Shown: positions 25,261 to 33,324 of the stretch, piece after piece
Position numbering within the stretch: position 1 is the first letter of the stretch
How the letters are laid out: each line of letters opens with the position of its first letter
Assembly (NCBI RefSeq): GCF_900103585.1
Contig: NZ_FNHV01000015.1
Span: forward strand, 124,001-188,000
Direction of reading: 5' to 3'
DNA from: Streptomyces sp. cf386
GTDB lineage: Bacteria > Actinomycetota > Actinomycetes > Streptomycetales > Streptomycetaceae
Length of the DNA: 64,000 nt
Translations under genes and position numbers: made by a program
Notes under the pieces: model-generated
The model's input: the letters and a program-made list of their open reading frames with translations, nothing else
Databases searched by the model: none
Told to the model about the DNA's origin: nothing

Positions 25261-26427
25261 TCAGCTGGGGTTGTCGCCGTGGGTGAGGGTCTCCCAGGCC
25301 ACGAAGAGGTTGTTGCTGCCGGCCGGGCGGTTGCGCTCGTTCAGCGCCCCGGTGTTGGTCATGGCATGGCCGAGACGATTGGCCAGGGCGTTGTGCCCGA
25401 CCTCGGTGATCGGACCGAGCCCGAGCTTCAGCGAGCCCCGGCACAGCCAGCTGGGCACGGCCCCGCCGAGCTCGTACTTGGCCTGGAACCCGAGCGCGTG
25501 CCGCAGCCGCTCGCCGACGTCGGTGCCGTACAGGTCCTGCCCCTGGATCCTGCTGGTCTCCGCCACGTGCGAGATCGCGGAGATGCCGTATCCGGTGTGC
25601 GTGAGATCGCGGCAGGTCTCCTGAGTGAGGCCGTTGACGAAGGTGGACTGCCCCTGCCAGTAGTTGACGATCTTCTCGCGGGTGTCGAGGTTCTGGCTCG
25701 GCACGGTCTTCGGCAGGTCGCCGTCGGAGGACAGATAGACGTAGGCGGCGGTGCGGGTGCGGAACTTCGCCATAGCCTTGTCGTACGACGCCTTGTCCTC
25801 CAGGAAGACCGAGATGCCGACGGCGGCCTCCATCATCGACAGCTCCCAGTTGCCGTTGGAGTTGGAGCCGTTGATGATCTCGGGCAGATAGACGGTGCGG
25901 AGCATGGTGGCGAACCGGCCGGAGTTCGCCCAGTTCCCGGTGTACGTGTACTTGATGATCTCGGCCGCCTTGGGCCAGGAGGAGCCGGCCCAGCCCGTCT
26001 GCAGGGGCGCGTTGCTGTTGGTGTGGTCCCTGATCACCGCGGACCAGGCGTCCATCAGCTCGATGGCCTTCTTCGCGTGCCGCTCGTCCCGGGTGATGTA
26101 CCAGGCGAGGGCCTGCGTGTAGGCGGCTATCGCGTCCTCGCGCTCGTCGGTGCAGCCGTAGTTGGGGTTCGAGTACGAGCCGCACTCGACGACCGCACGG
26201 GGCTTGGGGGCGCGGTTCAGATCGGCGTACTTGCTCGCCATCATCCGGTCGAAGGCGCCCTTCCAGGGCTGGGCGCCGGCATCGACCTTGGAACGGGTGA
26301 AGTCCAACTGGCCCTTGGAGACGGTGACTCCGGGGTGGACGAAGGTGGTGGGCGCGGCGTCGGCGGGCCAGGCGAGAACACCGGCGACGAGGGCGGCCGA
26401 GGCGGCGAAGAGTGCGGTTCTGCGCAT
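25261..26427 (-). CDS. Secreted alginate-lyase-family protein
   Basis: The protein is 388 aa from ATG 26427. A signal peptide (MRRTALFAASAALVAGVLAW, cleavage near ADA-A) leads to an alpha/alpha-toroid domain of the Alginate_lyase (PF05426-type) family. Its segments include AYTQALAWYITRDERHAKKA, a NSNGNWELSMMEAAVGISVF motif and HTGYGISAISHVAETSRIQG. It likely cleaves uronate-containing polysaccharides outside the cell by beta-elimination; alginate itself is not certain. A palindrome upstream may be its operator. It runs toward kdpD, with about 130 bp between them. Confidence 0.82.
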   Translation of the reverse strand: MRRTALFAASAALVAGVLAWPADAAPTTFVHPGVTVSKGQLDFTRSKVDAGAQPWKGAFDRMMASKYADLNRAPKPRAVVECGSYSNPNYGCTDEREDAIAAYTQALAWYITRDERHAKKAIELMDAWSAVIRDHTNSNAPLQTGWAGSSWPKAAEIIKYTYTGNWANSGRFATMLRTVYLPEIINGSNSNGNWELSMMEAAVGISVFLEDKASYDKAMAKFRTRTAAYVYLSSDGDLPKTVPSQNLDTREKIVNYWQGQSTFVNGLTQETCRDLTHTGYGISAISHVAETSRIQGQDLYGTDVGERLRHALGFQAKYELGGAVPSWLCRGSLKLGLGPITEVGHNALANRLGHAMTNTGALNERNRPAGSNNLFVAWETLTHGDNPS

Positions 26428-26443
26428 ACGTGGGGGGCCTTCC

Positions 26444-26459
26444 GTTCTCATATATGAAC
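26444..26459. promoter_or_regulatory. Palindrome upstream of the alginate-lyase-family gene
   Basis: GTTCTCATATATGAAC is palindromic except at one base pair and lies 17 bp before the start codon. A partial second copy (TTATGAAC, about 26471-26478) follows. This is an A/T-rich island in a G/C-rich genome, typical of a sugar-responsive repressor site. The spacer to 26553 holds nothing else. Confidence 0.5.
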
Positions 26460-26553
26460 GCGAAGCGCCTTTATGAACAGACGCGTTGGCCGGAGACAGT
26501 AGGTACAGACCAATGCACCGTCAAGAGTTCACACACGAGAAAAGGCATGAGAA

Positions 26554-26582
26554 AGGGCCGCACCCCTGAGGGGTACGGCCCT
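26554..26582 (-). terminator. Terminator after the DUF3710 gene
   Basis: AGGGCCG-c-ACCCC, loop TGA, GGGGT-a-CGGCCCT forms a 12-bp stem with one mismatch. It lies 18 bp downstream of the minus-strand stop at 26600. The flanking GAAA on the plus strand gives a U-tract on the minus transcript. Confidence 0.8.
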
Positions 26583-26599
26583 GGTTGTCTCTACGAAGC

Positions 26600-27358
26600 T
26601 CAGCGCACCTCGGTGATCTCCGGCCCGCGCTGGAGCTGGCCCATGCCACCGGAGAAGCGCGAACCGGCCTCCTCCTGCTGGACGCCCTCGGGCACCATCT
26701 GGGCGTCGTTCGGCAGCTGCAGGACGATCGGGTCGCGGGGAGCCATCGGACCCTCGCCGCGGAGCACGACCGTGTCCCGGAAGATCTGCTCAAGCAGACC
26801 GGCCGCCTGCGGCTGCACCGCGCCCTGGCCCGAGATCACACCACGCAGGAACCAGCGGGGACCGTCCACACCGACGAACCGCACGACCTGGAAACCACCC
26901 GTGCCGTCCGGCAGCTGTACCGGCACCTGGGCCCGCAGCTCCCAGCCCAGCGGCCCCTCGACCTCGTCGATGATGCCACCCTGCTGGGTGATGCCGGAGC
27001 CGATCTCCTCGCGCACCTCGCCCCAGATGCCCTCGCGCTTGGGGGCGGCGAAGGCCTGCAGCTGAATGGCGCTGTCACGCAGCACCACGGTCGCCGCGAC
27101 GATCGCGTCGCCGGCGACCTCGACGCGCAGTTCCATGCCGTCGACTCCCGGCACGAGCAGGCCGCCCAGGTCCACCCGGCCCTCGCCGGGATCGCGGACC
27201 TCTGAACTGTCCCAGGGCCCGTCGGGCCGCGGTTCCGGCTCGAGCCGTACGCGCTCGCGCGTGCCGTCGTCGTCCGCCTCGGTGTCGATGTCGACGACCT
27301 GCTCGGGCTCGCCGGCCGCGTCCTCGGCGGCACCCTTCTTCTTGCGACGTCCGAACAC
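26600..27358 (-). CDS. DUF3710 domain protein
   Basis: The protein is 252 aa from GTG 27358, preceded by GGAAGGA. A basic N-terminus (FGRRKKKG) and an acidic linker lead to the DUF3710 domain: VDLGGLLVPGVDGMELRVEV, AAPKREGIWGEVREEI, and VDGPRWFLRGVISGQGA. Conserved in actinobacteria next to dut; function unknown. It starts only 1 bp after the dut stop, so it is in the dut operon. Confidence 0.88.
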   Translation of the reverse strand: MFGRRKKKGAAEDAAGEPEQVVDIDTEADDDGTRERVRLEPEPRPDGPWDSSEVRDPGEGRVDLGGLLVPGVDGMELRVEVAGDAIVAATVVLRDSAIQLQAFAAPKREGIWGEVREEIGSGITQQGGIIDEVEGPLGWELRAQVPVQLPDGTGGFQVVRFVGVDGPRWFLRGVISGQGAVQPQAAGLLEQIFRDTVVLRGEGPMAPRDPIVLQLPNDAQMVPEGVQQEEAGSRFSGGMGQLQRGPEITEVR

Positions 27359-27359
27359 G

Positions 27360-27920
27360 TCACTGTCCTTCCCGGTCGGATACGACCGAAGCGTATCGAT
27401 TCCCGCCCGCCCGGCCGCCGTCGGCGGCCTGACCGCTTGTGCTGCTTGCGCCGCCCACCGCGGCATGGCCACCGGAGGACCCGAAGCCCCCTTCGGCCCG
27501 TACCGAATCGGGAAGCTCCGCGACCTCCTGGAAGCGAACCCTCTCGACTTGCTGGACGACCAGTTGGGCAATCCGGTCGAAGCGCTCGAACCGCACGCTC
27601 TCGTACGGGTCGAGATTCACCACGATCACCTTGATCTCCCCACGGTACCCGGCATCAACCGTCCCCGGGGCATTCACGAGGGCGACACCGAGGCGGGCGG
27701 CGAGACCGGAGCGCGGGTGCACGAAGGCCGCGTACCCCTCCGGCAGCGCCACAGACACCCCGGTGGGCAGCACGGCCCGCTCCCCCGGCTTGAGTTCGCG
27801 GCTCTCGGTGGTGCGCAGATCGGCTCCTGCGTCACCGGGATGCGCGTACGTCGGAAGCGGTACGTCCGGGTCGACGCGGCGGATCAGCACGTCGAGTTCT
27901 CGACGGGGCTCTCGGCTCAC
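27360..27920 (-). CDS. dut: Deoxyuridine 5'-triphosphate nucleotidohydrolase
   Basis: The 186-aa protein has the five trimeric-dUTPase motifs: DAGADLRT, PRSGLAARLG, NAPGTVDAGYRGE with the catalytic Asp, RIAQLVVQQV, and the C-terminal GGFGSSGG loop. It hydrolyses dUTP to dUMP, keeping uracil out of DNA and supplying dTMP synthesis. A low-complexity G/A/S tail follows motif V. GTG 27920 overlaps the upstream thioesterase stop (GTGA). Confidence 0.95.
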   Translation of the reverse strand: MSREPRRELDVLIRRVDPDVPLPTYAHPGDAGADLRTTESRELKPGERAVLPTGVSVALPEGYAAFVHPRSGLAARLGVALVNAPGTVDAGYRGEIKVIVVNLDPYESVRFERFDRIAQLVVQQVERVRFQEVAELPDSVRAEGGFGSSGGHAAVGGASSTSGQAADGGRAGGNRYASVVSDREGQ

Positions 27921-28501
27921 GGGTTCACCTCGAAGGCACGGGCACGCCGGACCTGGTCCGGGTCGTCCATGGCGGCCCGGATCTCCTCCGGGCGGCCGTT
28001 GTCGATGAAGTGGTCGACCTTCACCTCGACGAAGAGGGCGTCGGCGCGGACGGCGACGGGCCCGTCGGGGCCGCCGATCCGCCCGGTGGCGGAGGAGTAG
28101 ATCTTGCGGCCGGCCACCGCCGTCACCTCGGCCTCCAGATACAGCACCGTGTCCACCGGAACCGGCCGTACGAAGTCGGTCTCCAGCCGCCCGGTCACGG
28201 CGATCGTGCGCAGCAGCCAGTTGAGCGAGCCGAGGGTCTCGTCGAGGGCGGTCGCGAGCACACCGCCGTGCGCGAGCCCGGGTGCGCCCTGGTGAGCGGG
28301 CTGCACGGTGAACTCGGCGGTGAGGCTGACACCGTCCCCCGCCCGCGCCTCCAGATGCAGCCCGTGGGGCTGCTCGCCGCCACAGCCGAAACACTCGCCG
28401 TAGTGGGCCCCGAGAAGCTCTCCGGGCGCGGGAGCATCCGGGTGCCGCACGGGTTTCACGGCGTCGGCCGGGGGCTTAAGAGCTGCGGAAGTACCTCTCA
28501 C
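27917..28501 (-). CDS. PaaI-family hot-dog thioesterase
   Basis: About 194 aa. The hot-dog fold shows LAHGGVLATALDETLGSLNW, GRLETDFVRPVPVDTVLYLE and VTAVAGRKIYSSATGRI. A CFGCGGEQPHG motif lies before it, as in many actinobacterial members. Acyl-CoA thioesterase activity is likely; substrate unknown. GTG 28501 was chosen because the upstream ATG 28561 would overlap the divergent DUF3093 start. The N-terminal 20 residues are uncertain. Translationally coupled to dut. Confidence 0.82.
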   Translation of the reverse strand: MRGTSAALKPPADAVKPVRHPDAPAPGELLGAHYGECFGCGGEQPHGLHLEARAGDGVSLTAEFTVQPAHQGAPGLAHGGVLATALDETLGSLNWLLRTIAVTGRLETDFVRPVPVDTVLYLEAEVTAVAGRKIYSSATGRIGGPDGPVAVRADALFVEVKVDHFIDNGRPEEIRAAMDDPDQVRRARAFEVNP

Positions 28502-28559
28502 AGCCGCAGACCTTACCCGCGCGTCGGACGTAACCGGACACCGTGCCAAGCTTGGCTCC

Positions 28560-29021
28560 ATGCAGCTCTCCGCCGCCCCGTACGAAGAACGTCTCACCGC
28601 CCCCCGCTCCTGGTGGCTGGTCTCGTTCCTGGCCGGGGTCTCCCTGGCTCTGATCGTCCTGCCCTTCGGCACGCTGCCGATGATCGCCGGCCTGGTCGGC
28701 GGCACCGCCGCGGCGGCCGTCGTGGCCAGCTCGTACGGCTCGCTCCGCATCCGTGTGGTGGGCGACTCGCTGATCGCGGGCGAGGCGAAGATCCCGGTAC
28801 GGGCGCTGGGCGAGGCGCATGTCCTGGACCCGGAGGAGGCCCGCGCCTGGCGCACCCACAAGGCCGACACCCGGGCTTTCCTCCTGCTGCGCGCATACAT
28901 CCCCACGGCCCTGCGCGTGGAGGTCACGGACCCCGAGGACCCGACCCCCTACCTGTACCTGTCGACCCGCGAGCCGGAGCGGCTGGCGGAGGCGATCAAG
29001 GCGGCGAAGGCGTCGCTCTAG
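28560..29021 (+). CDS. DUF3093 family membrane protein
   Basis: The 153-aa protein starts MQLSAAPYEERLTAPRSWWL and has two membrane helices (about 19-60). A soluble C-terminal part follows (VVGDSLIAGEAKIPVRALGE, DTRAFLLLRAYIPTALRVEV), the DUF3093 pattern. Conserved opposite dut in actinobacteria. Function unknown. Confidence 0.87.
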   Translation: MQLSAAPYEERLTAPRSWWLVSFLAGVSLALIVLPFGTLPMIAGLVGGTAAAAVVASSYGSLRIRVVGDSLIAGEAKIPVRALGEAHVLDPEEARAWRTHKADTRAFLLLRAYIPTALRVEVTDPEDPTPYLYLSTREPERLAEAIKAAKASL

Positions 29022-29124
29022 CACACCCGAACGGGCCGTCACCGGTCCGGTCAAGACTTGGCCTGCCGGTCGCAAAAACTTCGCCGCGCCACTAAAAACG
29101 CATGGCCTTTCGGCTGCCGGAATC

Positions 29125-30051
29125 TCAGCGGCCCCCGAGTCCCTTGCGTCTGCGCGGCCGCATGATCTCCCCCATCTCCAGCGGTTGTGCGGGGCGCTCC
29201 AGCGGGGGCAGCTGCGGCAAGTCGTCCCACGGCACCTGGACCTTCCGCAGGTCCGCGCGGATCCGCGCCGCGAGTTTCTTGGTGTCCCGGCGGTTCATGA
29301 CCGCTCCCACGGCGGCGCCCACCAGAAAGGGCATCAGGTTCGGCAGGTTCCGGACCATCCGCTTCATGATCTGCTGACGCAGCTCCCGCTTCATCTGCCC
29401 GCCGAGCGCGGCGTTGACCGTCGCCGGTTTCCTCGGGTCGATTCCGCGCTCCTCGGACCACGAGGACAGATACGCGGTGCTGCGGTCCTTGAGATTGCCG
29501 GGCGGGCGTACGCCGTACACCTCGTGCAGCTCGGCGATCAGCTTCAGCTCGATCGCCGCCACACCCGTGATCTCGGCGGCCAGTTCCGTCGGCATCGCGG
29601 GCGGCACCGGCAGCATCGCCACCGCGCCGACTCCCGCGCCGACCGTCGAGCTCGCGTTCGCCGCACCCGCCACCAGCTTGTCCGCCAGCTGCTCGGGCCC
29701 GAGGCCCGGGAACTGCCGGCGAAGCGTCGCGAGGTCGCGTACGGGGATACGCGGGGCGTTCTCGATGATCCGGTCCGCCAGGTACCCGAGACCCGCCCTG
29801 GCGCGGCTGCCGCCCTTACGGACGCCTTCCCGGGCCTTCTCCCGGATCACCGCGCCCCTACGCCTGACGACGGGCGCGGGCACCTCCGCCTGCGCCTGGA
29901 GGTCGGCCCGGCCGGACATCGGTTCGAGCGAGGCTCCCGCATCGGGTGAGCCCCGCCCGTCGTCACGCGCGCCGTGCGGGCCGTCGGACGGCCCTGGGTC
30001 CGCTTCCCTGAAGGGGAAGCGGCGCTTCCGAGGAGGGGTCGAGCCAGTCAT
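29125..30051 (-). CDS. EcsC-like hypothetical protein
   Basis: The protein is 308 aa from ATG 30051. The first 90 residues are polar and disordered. The middle contains VAGAANASSTVGAGVGAVAM, a hydrophobic hairpin, and PTELAAEITGVAAIELKLIA ELHEVYG, resembling EcsC-family proteins. A second hydrophobic hairpin (LPNLMPFLVGAAVGAVMNRR) follows, then a basic tail RPRRRKGLGGR. Probably a peripheral or re-entrant membrane protein. No function can be assigned. Confidence 0.7.
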   Translation of the reverse strand: MTGSTPPRKRRFPFREADPGPSDGPHGARDDGRGSPDAGASLEPMSGRADLQAQAEVPAPVVRRRGAVIREKAREGVRKGGSRARAGLGYLADRIIENAPRIPVRDLATLRRQFPGLGPEQLADKLVAGAANASSTVGAGVGAVAMLPVPPAMPTELAAEITGVAAIELKLIAELHEVYGVRPPGNLKDRSTAYLSSWSEERGIDPRKPATVNAALGGQMKRELRQQIMKRMVRNLPNLMPFLVGAAVGAVMNRRDTKKLAARIRADLRKVQVPWDDLPQLPPLERPAQPLEMGEIMRPRRRKGLGGR

Positions 30052-30064
30052 GCCCGACCCGACC

Positions 30065-30361
30065 TCAGTCGCAGTCGCGGCAGATCGGCTGACCGTTCTT
30101 CTCCCGGGCCAGCTGGCTGCGGTGGTGCACCAGGAAGCAGCTCATGCAGGTGAACTCGTCCTGCTGCTTGGGCAGCACCCGGACGGCCAACTCCTCGTTC
30201 GAGAGGTCCGCGCCGGGCAGCTCCAGGCCTTCGGCAGCCTCGAACTCGTCGACGTCCACAGCGGACGTCGACTTGTCGTTCCGCCTGGCCTTCAGCTCTT
30301 CAAGGCTGTCCGAGTCGACGTCGTCGTCGGTCTTGCGTGGGGTGTCGTAATCCGTTGCCAT
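30065..30361 (-). CDS. DUF4193 zinc-ribbon-like protein
   Basis: The 98-aa acidic protein begins MATDYDTPRKTDDDVDSDSL and ends with two cysteine pairs, FTCMSCFLVHHRSQLA and PICRDCD. These likely form one zinc ribbon. This is the DUF4193 family, conserved in actinobacteria. It ends 13 bp before the EcsC-like gene, so the two may share a transcript. Confidence 0.9.
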   Translation of the reverse strand: MATDYDTPRKTDDDVDSDSLEELKARRNDKSTSAVDVDEFEAAEGLELPGADLSNEELAVRVLPKQQDEFTCMSCFLVHHRSQLAREKNGQPICRDCD

Positions 30362-30766
30362 GTCGCTCTCCCCCTCTGGGTGTCTGCGGTGTCTCCAGCG
30401 CACGTAACGCGTGAGAGGCCGGACTTGTGCCCGACCCGAGGCGGAGATTTTGCCTCACATCAAGGTCTGTTACTCAATCGACACCCAACCGGACTCCTCA
30501 AGAGTGATCGGCTTGGATGGCGAACGGGACCGTACACGGTCCTAATGCCGCAGTTCAAAGGCGTCTCACCGTGTACTTCCCGTGATCAAGACCCCCGAAA
30601 ACCCGGATTTTCCCGGCTTTCCGGCTGGCCACATGATCACGGAGAGTAGATGGCCGGAAATTCGCCCTTGTGATCGATCACACACGGGGGTGCTCGATGA
30701 TTGCCCAGAAAATTCCGCGCAAAGCGAACATCCCCGTGCGCCCGGCATGTGTCGGCGCACATGGTC
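30362..30766. other. Gene-free spacer between cutS and the DUF4193 gene
   Basis: No credible gene. It contains a dyad GGACCGT-AC-ACGGTCC (30527-30542) and a pair of inverted 9-mers CCGTGATCA/TGATCACGG (30580-30588 and 30634-30642). A TGATCGATCA palindrome follows (about 30671-30680). The region is A/T-richer than its surroundings. It must hold the DUF4193 promoter and the cutS terminator. Confidence 0.5.
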
Positions 30767-32011
30767 TCAGATCGGGAGGGTGACCCGCATCACGAGTCCT
30801 CCGCCCTCACGTGGCCGCGCCGAGATGTGCCCGCCGTGCGCCCGCGCCACGGACCGCACGATGGACAGTCCCAGGCCGACACCCTTGTCGCTGCCCGTGC
30901 GCTCGGTACGCAGGCGCCTGAACGGCTCGAAGAGGTTGTCGATCTCGTACGCCGGCACCACGGGCCCGGTGTTCGACACGAGCAGGACCGCCTGTCCGTG
31001 CTGGACCTCGGTGGTGACCTCGACCCAGCCGCCCTCCGGAACGTTGTACCGGACGGCGTTCTGCACCAGGTTGAGCGCGATCCGCTCCAGCAGCACGCCG
31101 TTGCCCTGGACGACCGCGGGTTTCTGTTCGCCGCGGATCACCACACCCTTGGCCGCCGCCTCCGCGTGCACCTGGTCGACGGCCTGCTCGGCCACCTCCG
31201 CGAGGTCCACCGGTTTGCGCTCGACGATCTGGTTGTCGCTGCGGGCGAGCAGCAGCAGGCCTTCGACGAGCTGCTCGCTGCGCTCGTTGGTGGCCAGCAA
31301 CGTCTTGCCGAGTTGCTGGAGCTCCACCGGCGCTCCCGGGTCGGACAAGTGGACCTCGAGAAGCGTCCGGTTGATCGCCAGTGGTGTGCGCAGTTCGTGC
31401 GAGGCGTTGCCGACGAAGCGCTGCTGGGCGGTGAAGGCCCGCTGCAATCGCTCCAGCATGTCGTCGAAGGTGTCGGCCAGTTCCTTCAGCTCGTCGTCCG
31501 GTCCGTCCAGCTCGATACGCCGGGACAGGTCCGAGCCCGCCACGGCGCGCGCGGTGCGGGTGATCCGGCCGAGCGGCGACAGGACCCGGCCGGCCATGGC
31601 GTAACCGAAGGCGAAGGCGATGATCGCCAGGCCCAGGAGGGCGAGGAGAGAGCGGCTGAGGAGATCGTCCAGCGCGATCCGGCGCTGGTCGTCGATGCAA
31701 TTGCTGATCGCCTCGTTGAACTGGGAGATCGTGAGGCCTGCCTTGATCGCGGGGCAGTCCTCGCTACTGACCTGGAGTTCCCTGCCGTCCACGATCTTGA
31801 ACAGGGGTTCATTGCCCGTGTTGATCGCCTGCGCGGCCAGCAGATAGATGATCGACAGCAGCAGGATGCCTGCGATCAGGAACATGCCGCCGTACAGCAG
31901 GGTGAGCCTTATCCGGATGGTGGGGCGCAGCCATGGGAAGTTGGGCTCCACCCTCCGGGGGTCCCAGGTGGGCTTGGGGGGCGCCTGCGGAGGCGCGGGA
32001 GTCGCTGCCAT
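30767..32011 (-). CDS. cutS: Sensor histidine kinase CutS
   Basis: The 414-aa protein has a proline-rich N-terminus, membrane helices at about 36-60 and 117-140, and an approximately 55-residue extracytoplasmic loop. The loop has exactly two cysteines (C86 and C105). HAMP follows, then HisKA with ASHELRTPLAINRTLLEVHL and HATPase boxes NLVQNAVRYNVPEG and GVGLGLSIV. Position next to cutR, a DUF4193 gene and dut matches the Streptomyces cutRS locus. The sensor cysteines have been reported (from memory) to matter in S. coelicolor, consistent with sensing extracytoplasmic disulfide or secretion stress. Confidence 0.88.
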   Translation of the reverse strand: MAATPAPPQAPPKPTWDPRRVEPNFPWLRPTIRIRLTLLYGGMFLIAGILLLSIIYLLAAQAINTGNEPLFKIVDGRELQVSSEDCPAIKAGLTISQFNEAISNCIDDQRRIALDDLLSRSLLALLGLAIIAFAFGYAMAGRVLSPLGRITRTARAVAGSDLSRRIELDGPDDELKELADTFDDMLERLQRAFTAQQRFVGNASHELRTPLAINRTLLEVHLSDPGAPVELQQLGKTLLATNERSEQLVEGLLLLARSDNQIVERKPVDLAEVAEQAVDQVHAEAAAKGVVIRGEQKPAVVQGNGVLLERIALNLVQNAVRYNVPEGGWVEVTTEVQHGQAVLLVSNTGPVVPAYEIDNLFEPFRRLRTERTGSDKGVGLGLSIVRSVARAHGGHISARPREGGGLVMRVTLPI

Positions 32012-32017
32012 GGTCGA

Positions 32018-32671
32018 TCAGATCCGGTACCCGGAGCCGGGCACGGTGACGATGACCGGCGGCTCGCCCAGCTTGCGGCGCAGCGTCATGACAGTGACCC
32101 GGACGACGTTGGTGAACGGGTCGGTGTTCTCGTCCCAGGCCTTCTCCAGGAGTTGCTCGGCCGAGACGACCGCGCCCTCGCTGCGCATCAGCACCTCCAG
32201 GACGGCGAACTCCTTGGGCGCGAGCTGCACCTCCTTGCCGTCGCGGAAGACCTCGCGGCGGTTCGGGTCGAGCTTGATGCCGGCGCGCTCCAGGACGGGC
32301 GGCAGGGGCACGCTCGTACGGCGGCCGAGGGCACGCACACGTGCCGTCAGCTCGCTGAAGGCGAAGGGCTTGGGCAGATAGTCGTCGGCGCCGATCTCGA
32401 GCCCTTCGACACGGTCGCTGACATCGCCGGAAGCCGTGAGCATCAGCACGCGGGTGGGCATGCCGAGTTCGACGATCTTGCGGCAGACGTCGTCGCCGTG
32501 CACCAGCGGGAGGTCGCGGTCGAGGACGACCACGTCATAGTCGTTGACGCCGATGCGTTCCAGGGCGGCCGCACCGTCGTACACGACGTCGACGGCCATG
32601 GCCTCCCGGCGCAGTCCGGTGGCCACCGCATCGGCGAGCAGTTGCTCGTCCTCGACGACGAGTACGCGCAC
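32018..32671 (-). CDS. cutR: Response regulator CutR
   Basis: The protein is 217 aa from GTG 32671, with GGAAGGA 7 nt upstream. Receiver VRVLVVEDEQLLADAVATGL, phospho-acceptor Asp in VVVLDRDLPLVHG and YLPKPFAF. OmpR-type winged helix with LAPKEFAVLEVLMRSEG and TNVVRVTVMTLRRKLGEPP. It pairs with CutS (6-bp gap). A candidate direct-repeat site for an OmpR-type regulator lies about 100 bp upstream, suggesting autoregulation. Confidence 0.9.
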   Translation of the reverse strand: MRVLVVEDEQLLADAVATGLRREAMAVDVVYDGAAALERIGVNDYDVVVLDRDLPLVHGDDVCRKIVELGMPTRVLMLTASGDVSDRVEGLEIGADDYLPKPFAFSELTARVRALGRRTSVPLPPVLERAGIKLDPNRREVFRDGKEVQLAPKEFAVLEVLMRSEGAVVSAEQLLEKAWDENTDPFTNVVRVTVMTLRRKLGEPPVIVTVPGSGYRI

Positions 32672-32771
32672 GTCGCTTGTCCTTCCTGTGTCCACCCGCG
32701 TAGCGCTGGTCCGGCGCGCGGGCAGGGTCTTGTCGGTGTGGTTCTGGCCTCCATCCTGCCCTTTTCCGCCA

Positions 32772-32787
32772 TAAGTCGGCGGTAAGA
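32772..32787 (+). promoter_or_regulatory. Candidate OmpR-type binding site upstream of cutR
   Basis: TAAGT-CGGCGG-TAAGA is a direct repeat with an 11-bp period, the geometry used by tandem OmpR-family dimers. It lies about 100 bp before cutR in the 417-bp divergent spacer 32672-33088. Confidence 0.4.
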
Positions 32788-32912
32788 CGGTGGGCGGGCA
32801 ATGAAGGGCGGGTGTGAAGCCCGGGAATGCGAGATTTTCTCGTCCGGTTGAGGTTTCCGCGGAAGGGAGCGGGGGGAGGACGGCTTGTACACCCCGCGAT
32901 CACTCTCTGCAT

Positions 32913-32934
32913 GTACCGCACCACCATGCGGTAC
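32913..32934. repeat. 8-bp inverted repeat in the cutR upstream spacer
   Basis: GTACCGCA, loop CCACCA, TGCGGTAC: a perfect 8-bp stem. It lies midway between cutR and the 54-aa gene. It could be an operator or an RNA hairpin in the leader of the plus-strand gene. Confidence 0.4.
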
Positions 32935-33088
32935 GGCGCAATCCGCTTTCCGCAGAGTGGCTGTGGGTGTCCGGCACCGTCGCCGCCCAGCACGGGCAGC
33001 GCTGGGCATCTACTGGAGACGTGATCGCCCCTTCCGAACGGCACACCCCCGTGCCACCGACCCACGACCCAGGACGAGGGGGCGCAGC

Positions 33089-33253
33089 ATGGACGCATTC
33101 ACCGCAGGACTTCTGCAGCGCATAAAGGCGACCGAATCCGACCTGACGCGGGCTCGTGACGAGGGCGACGACTTCCTCGTCGAGGTGGAGCAGGGCGAGC
33201 TCGACGACCTGCGCCGCCTCGCCGCCGAGCACGGTGTGGAAGTCAGCGTCTAG
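33089..33253 (+). CDS. Small acidic helical protein, 54 aa
   Basis: ATG 33089 follows GAGGGGG. The product starts MDAFTAGLLQRIKATESDLT, is very acidic with heptad-like leucines (FLVEVEQGELDDLRRLAAEH), and ends EVSV. It is a likely single coiled-coil hairpin. Conserved beside cutRS in related genomes as far as I recall. Function unknown. A classic terminator follows. Confidence 0.8.
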   Translation: MDAFTAGLLQRIKATESDLTRARDEGDDFLVEVEQGELDDLRRLAAEHGVEVSV

Positions 33254-33278
33254 CGTCTGACCGGCGTGTAAGCACTGC

Positions 33279-33315
33279 AGCGGGGTCCCGGTGAATCCAG
33301 CGCCGGGGCCCCGCT
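33279..33315 (+). terminator. Intrinsic terminator with T-run after the 54-aa gene
   Basis: AGCGGGGTCCCGG and CCGGGGCCCCGCT form a 13-bp stem (one G-T pair) followed by CTTTT. It can also serve the convergent inositol monophosphatase gene. Confidence 0.85.
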
Positions 33316-33324
33316 CTTTTGCGC

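Noticed and set aside
24457..26457. 666-aa plus-strand open frame
   Set aside because: It is a mirror of kdpD and the alginate-lyase-family gene; composition is typical of an antisense frame.
28502..28561. Longer start of the PaaI thioesterase at ATG 28561
   Set aside because: It would overlap the divergent DUF3093 start codon and adds Arg-rich residues not expected in the family.
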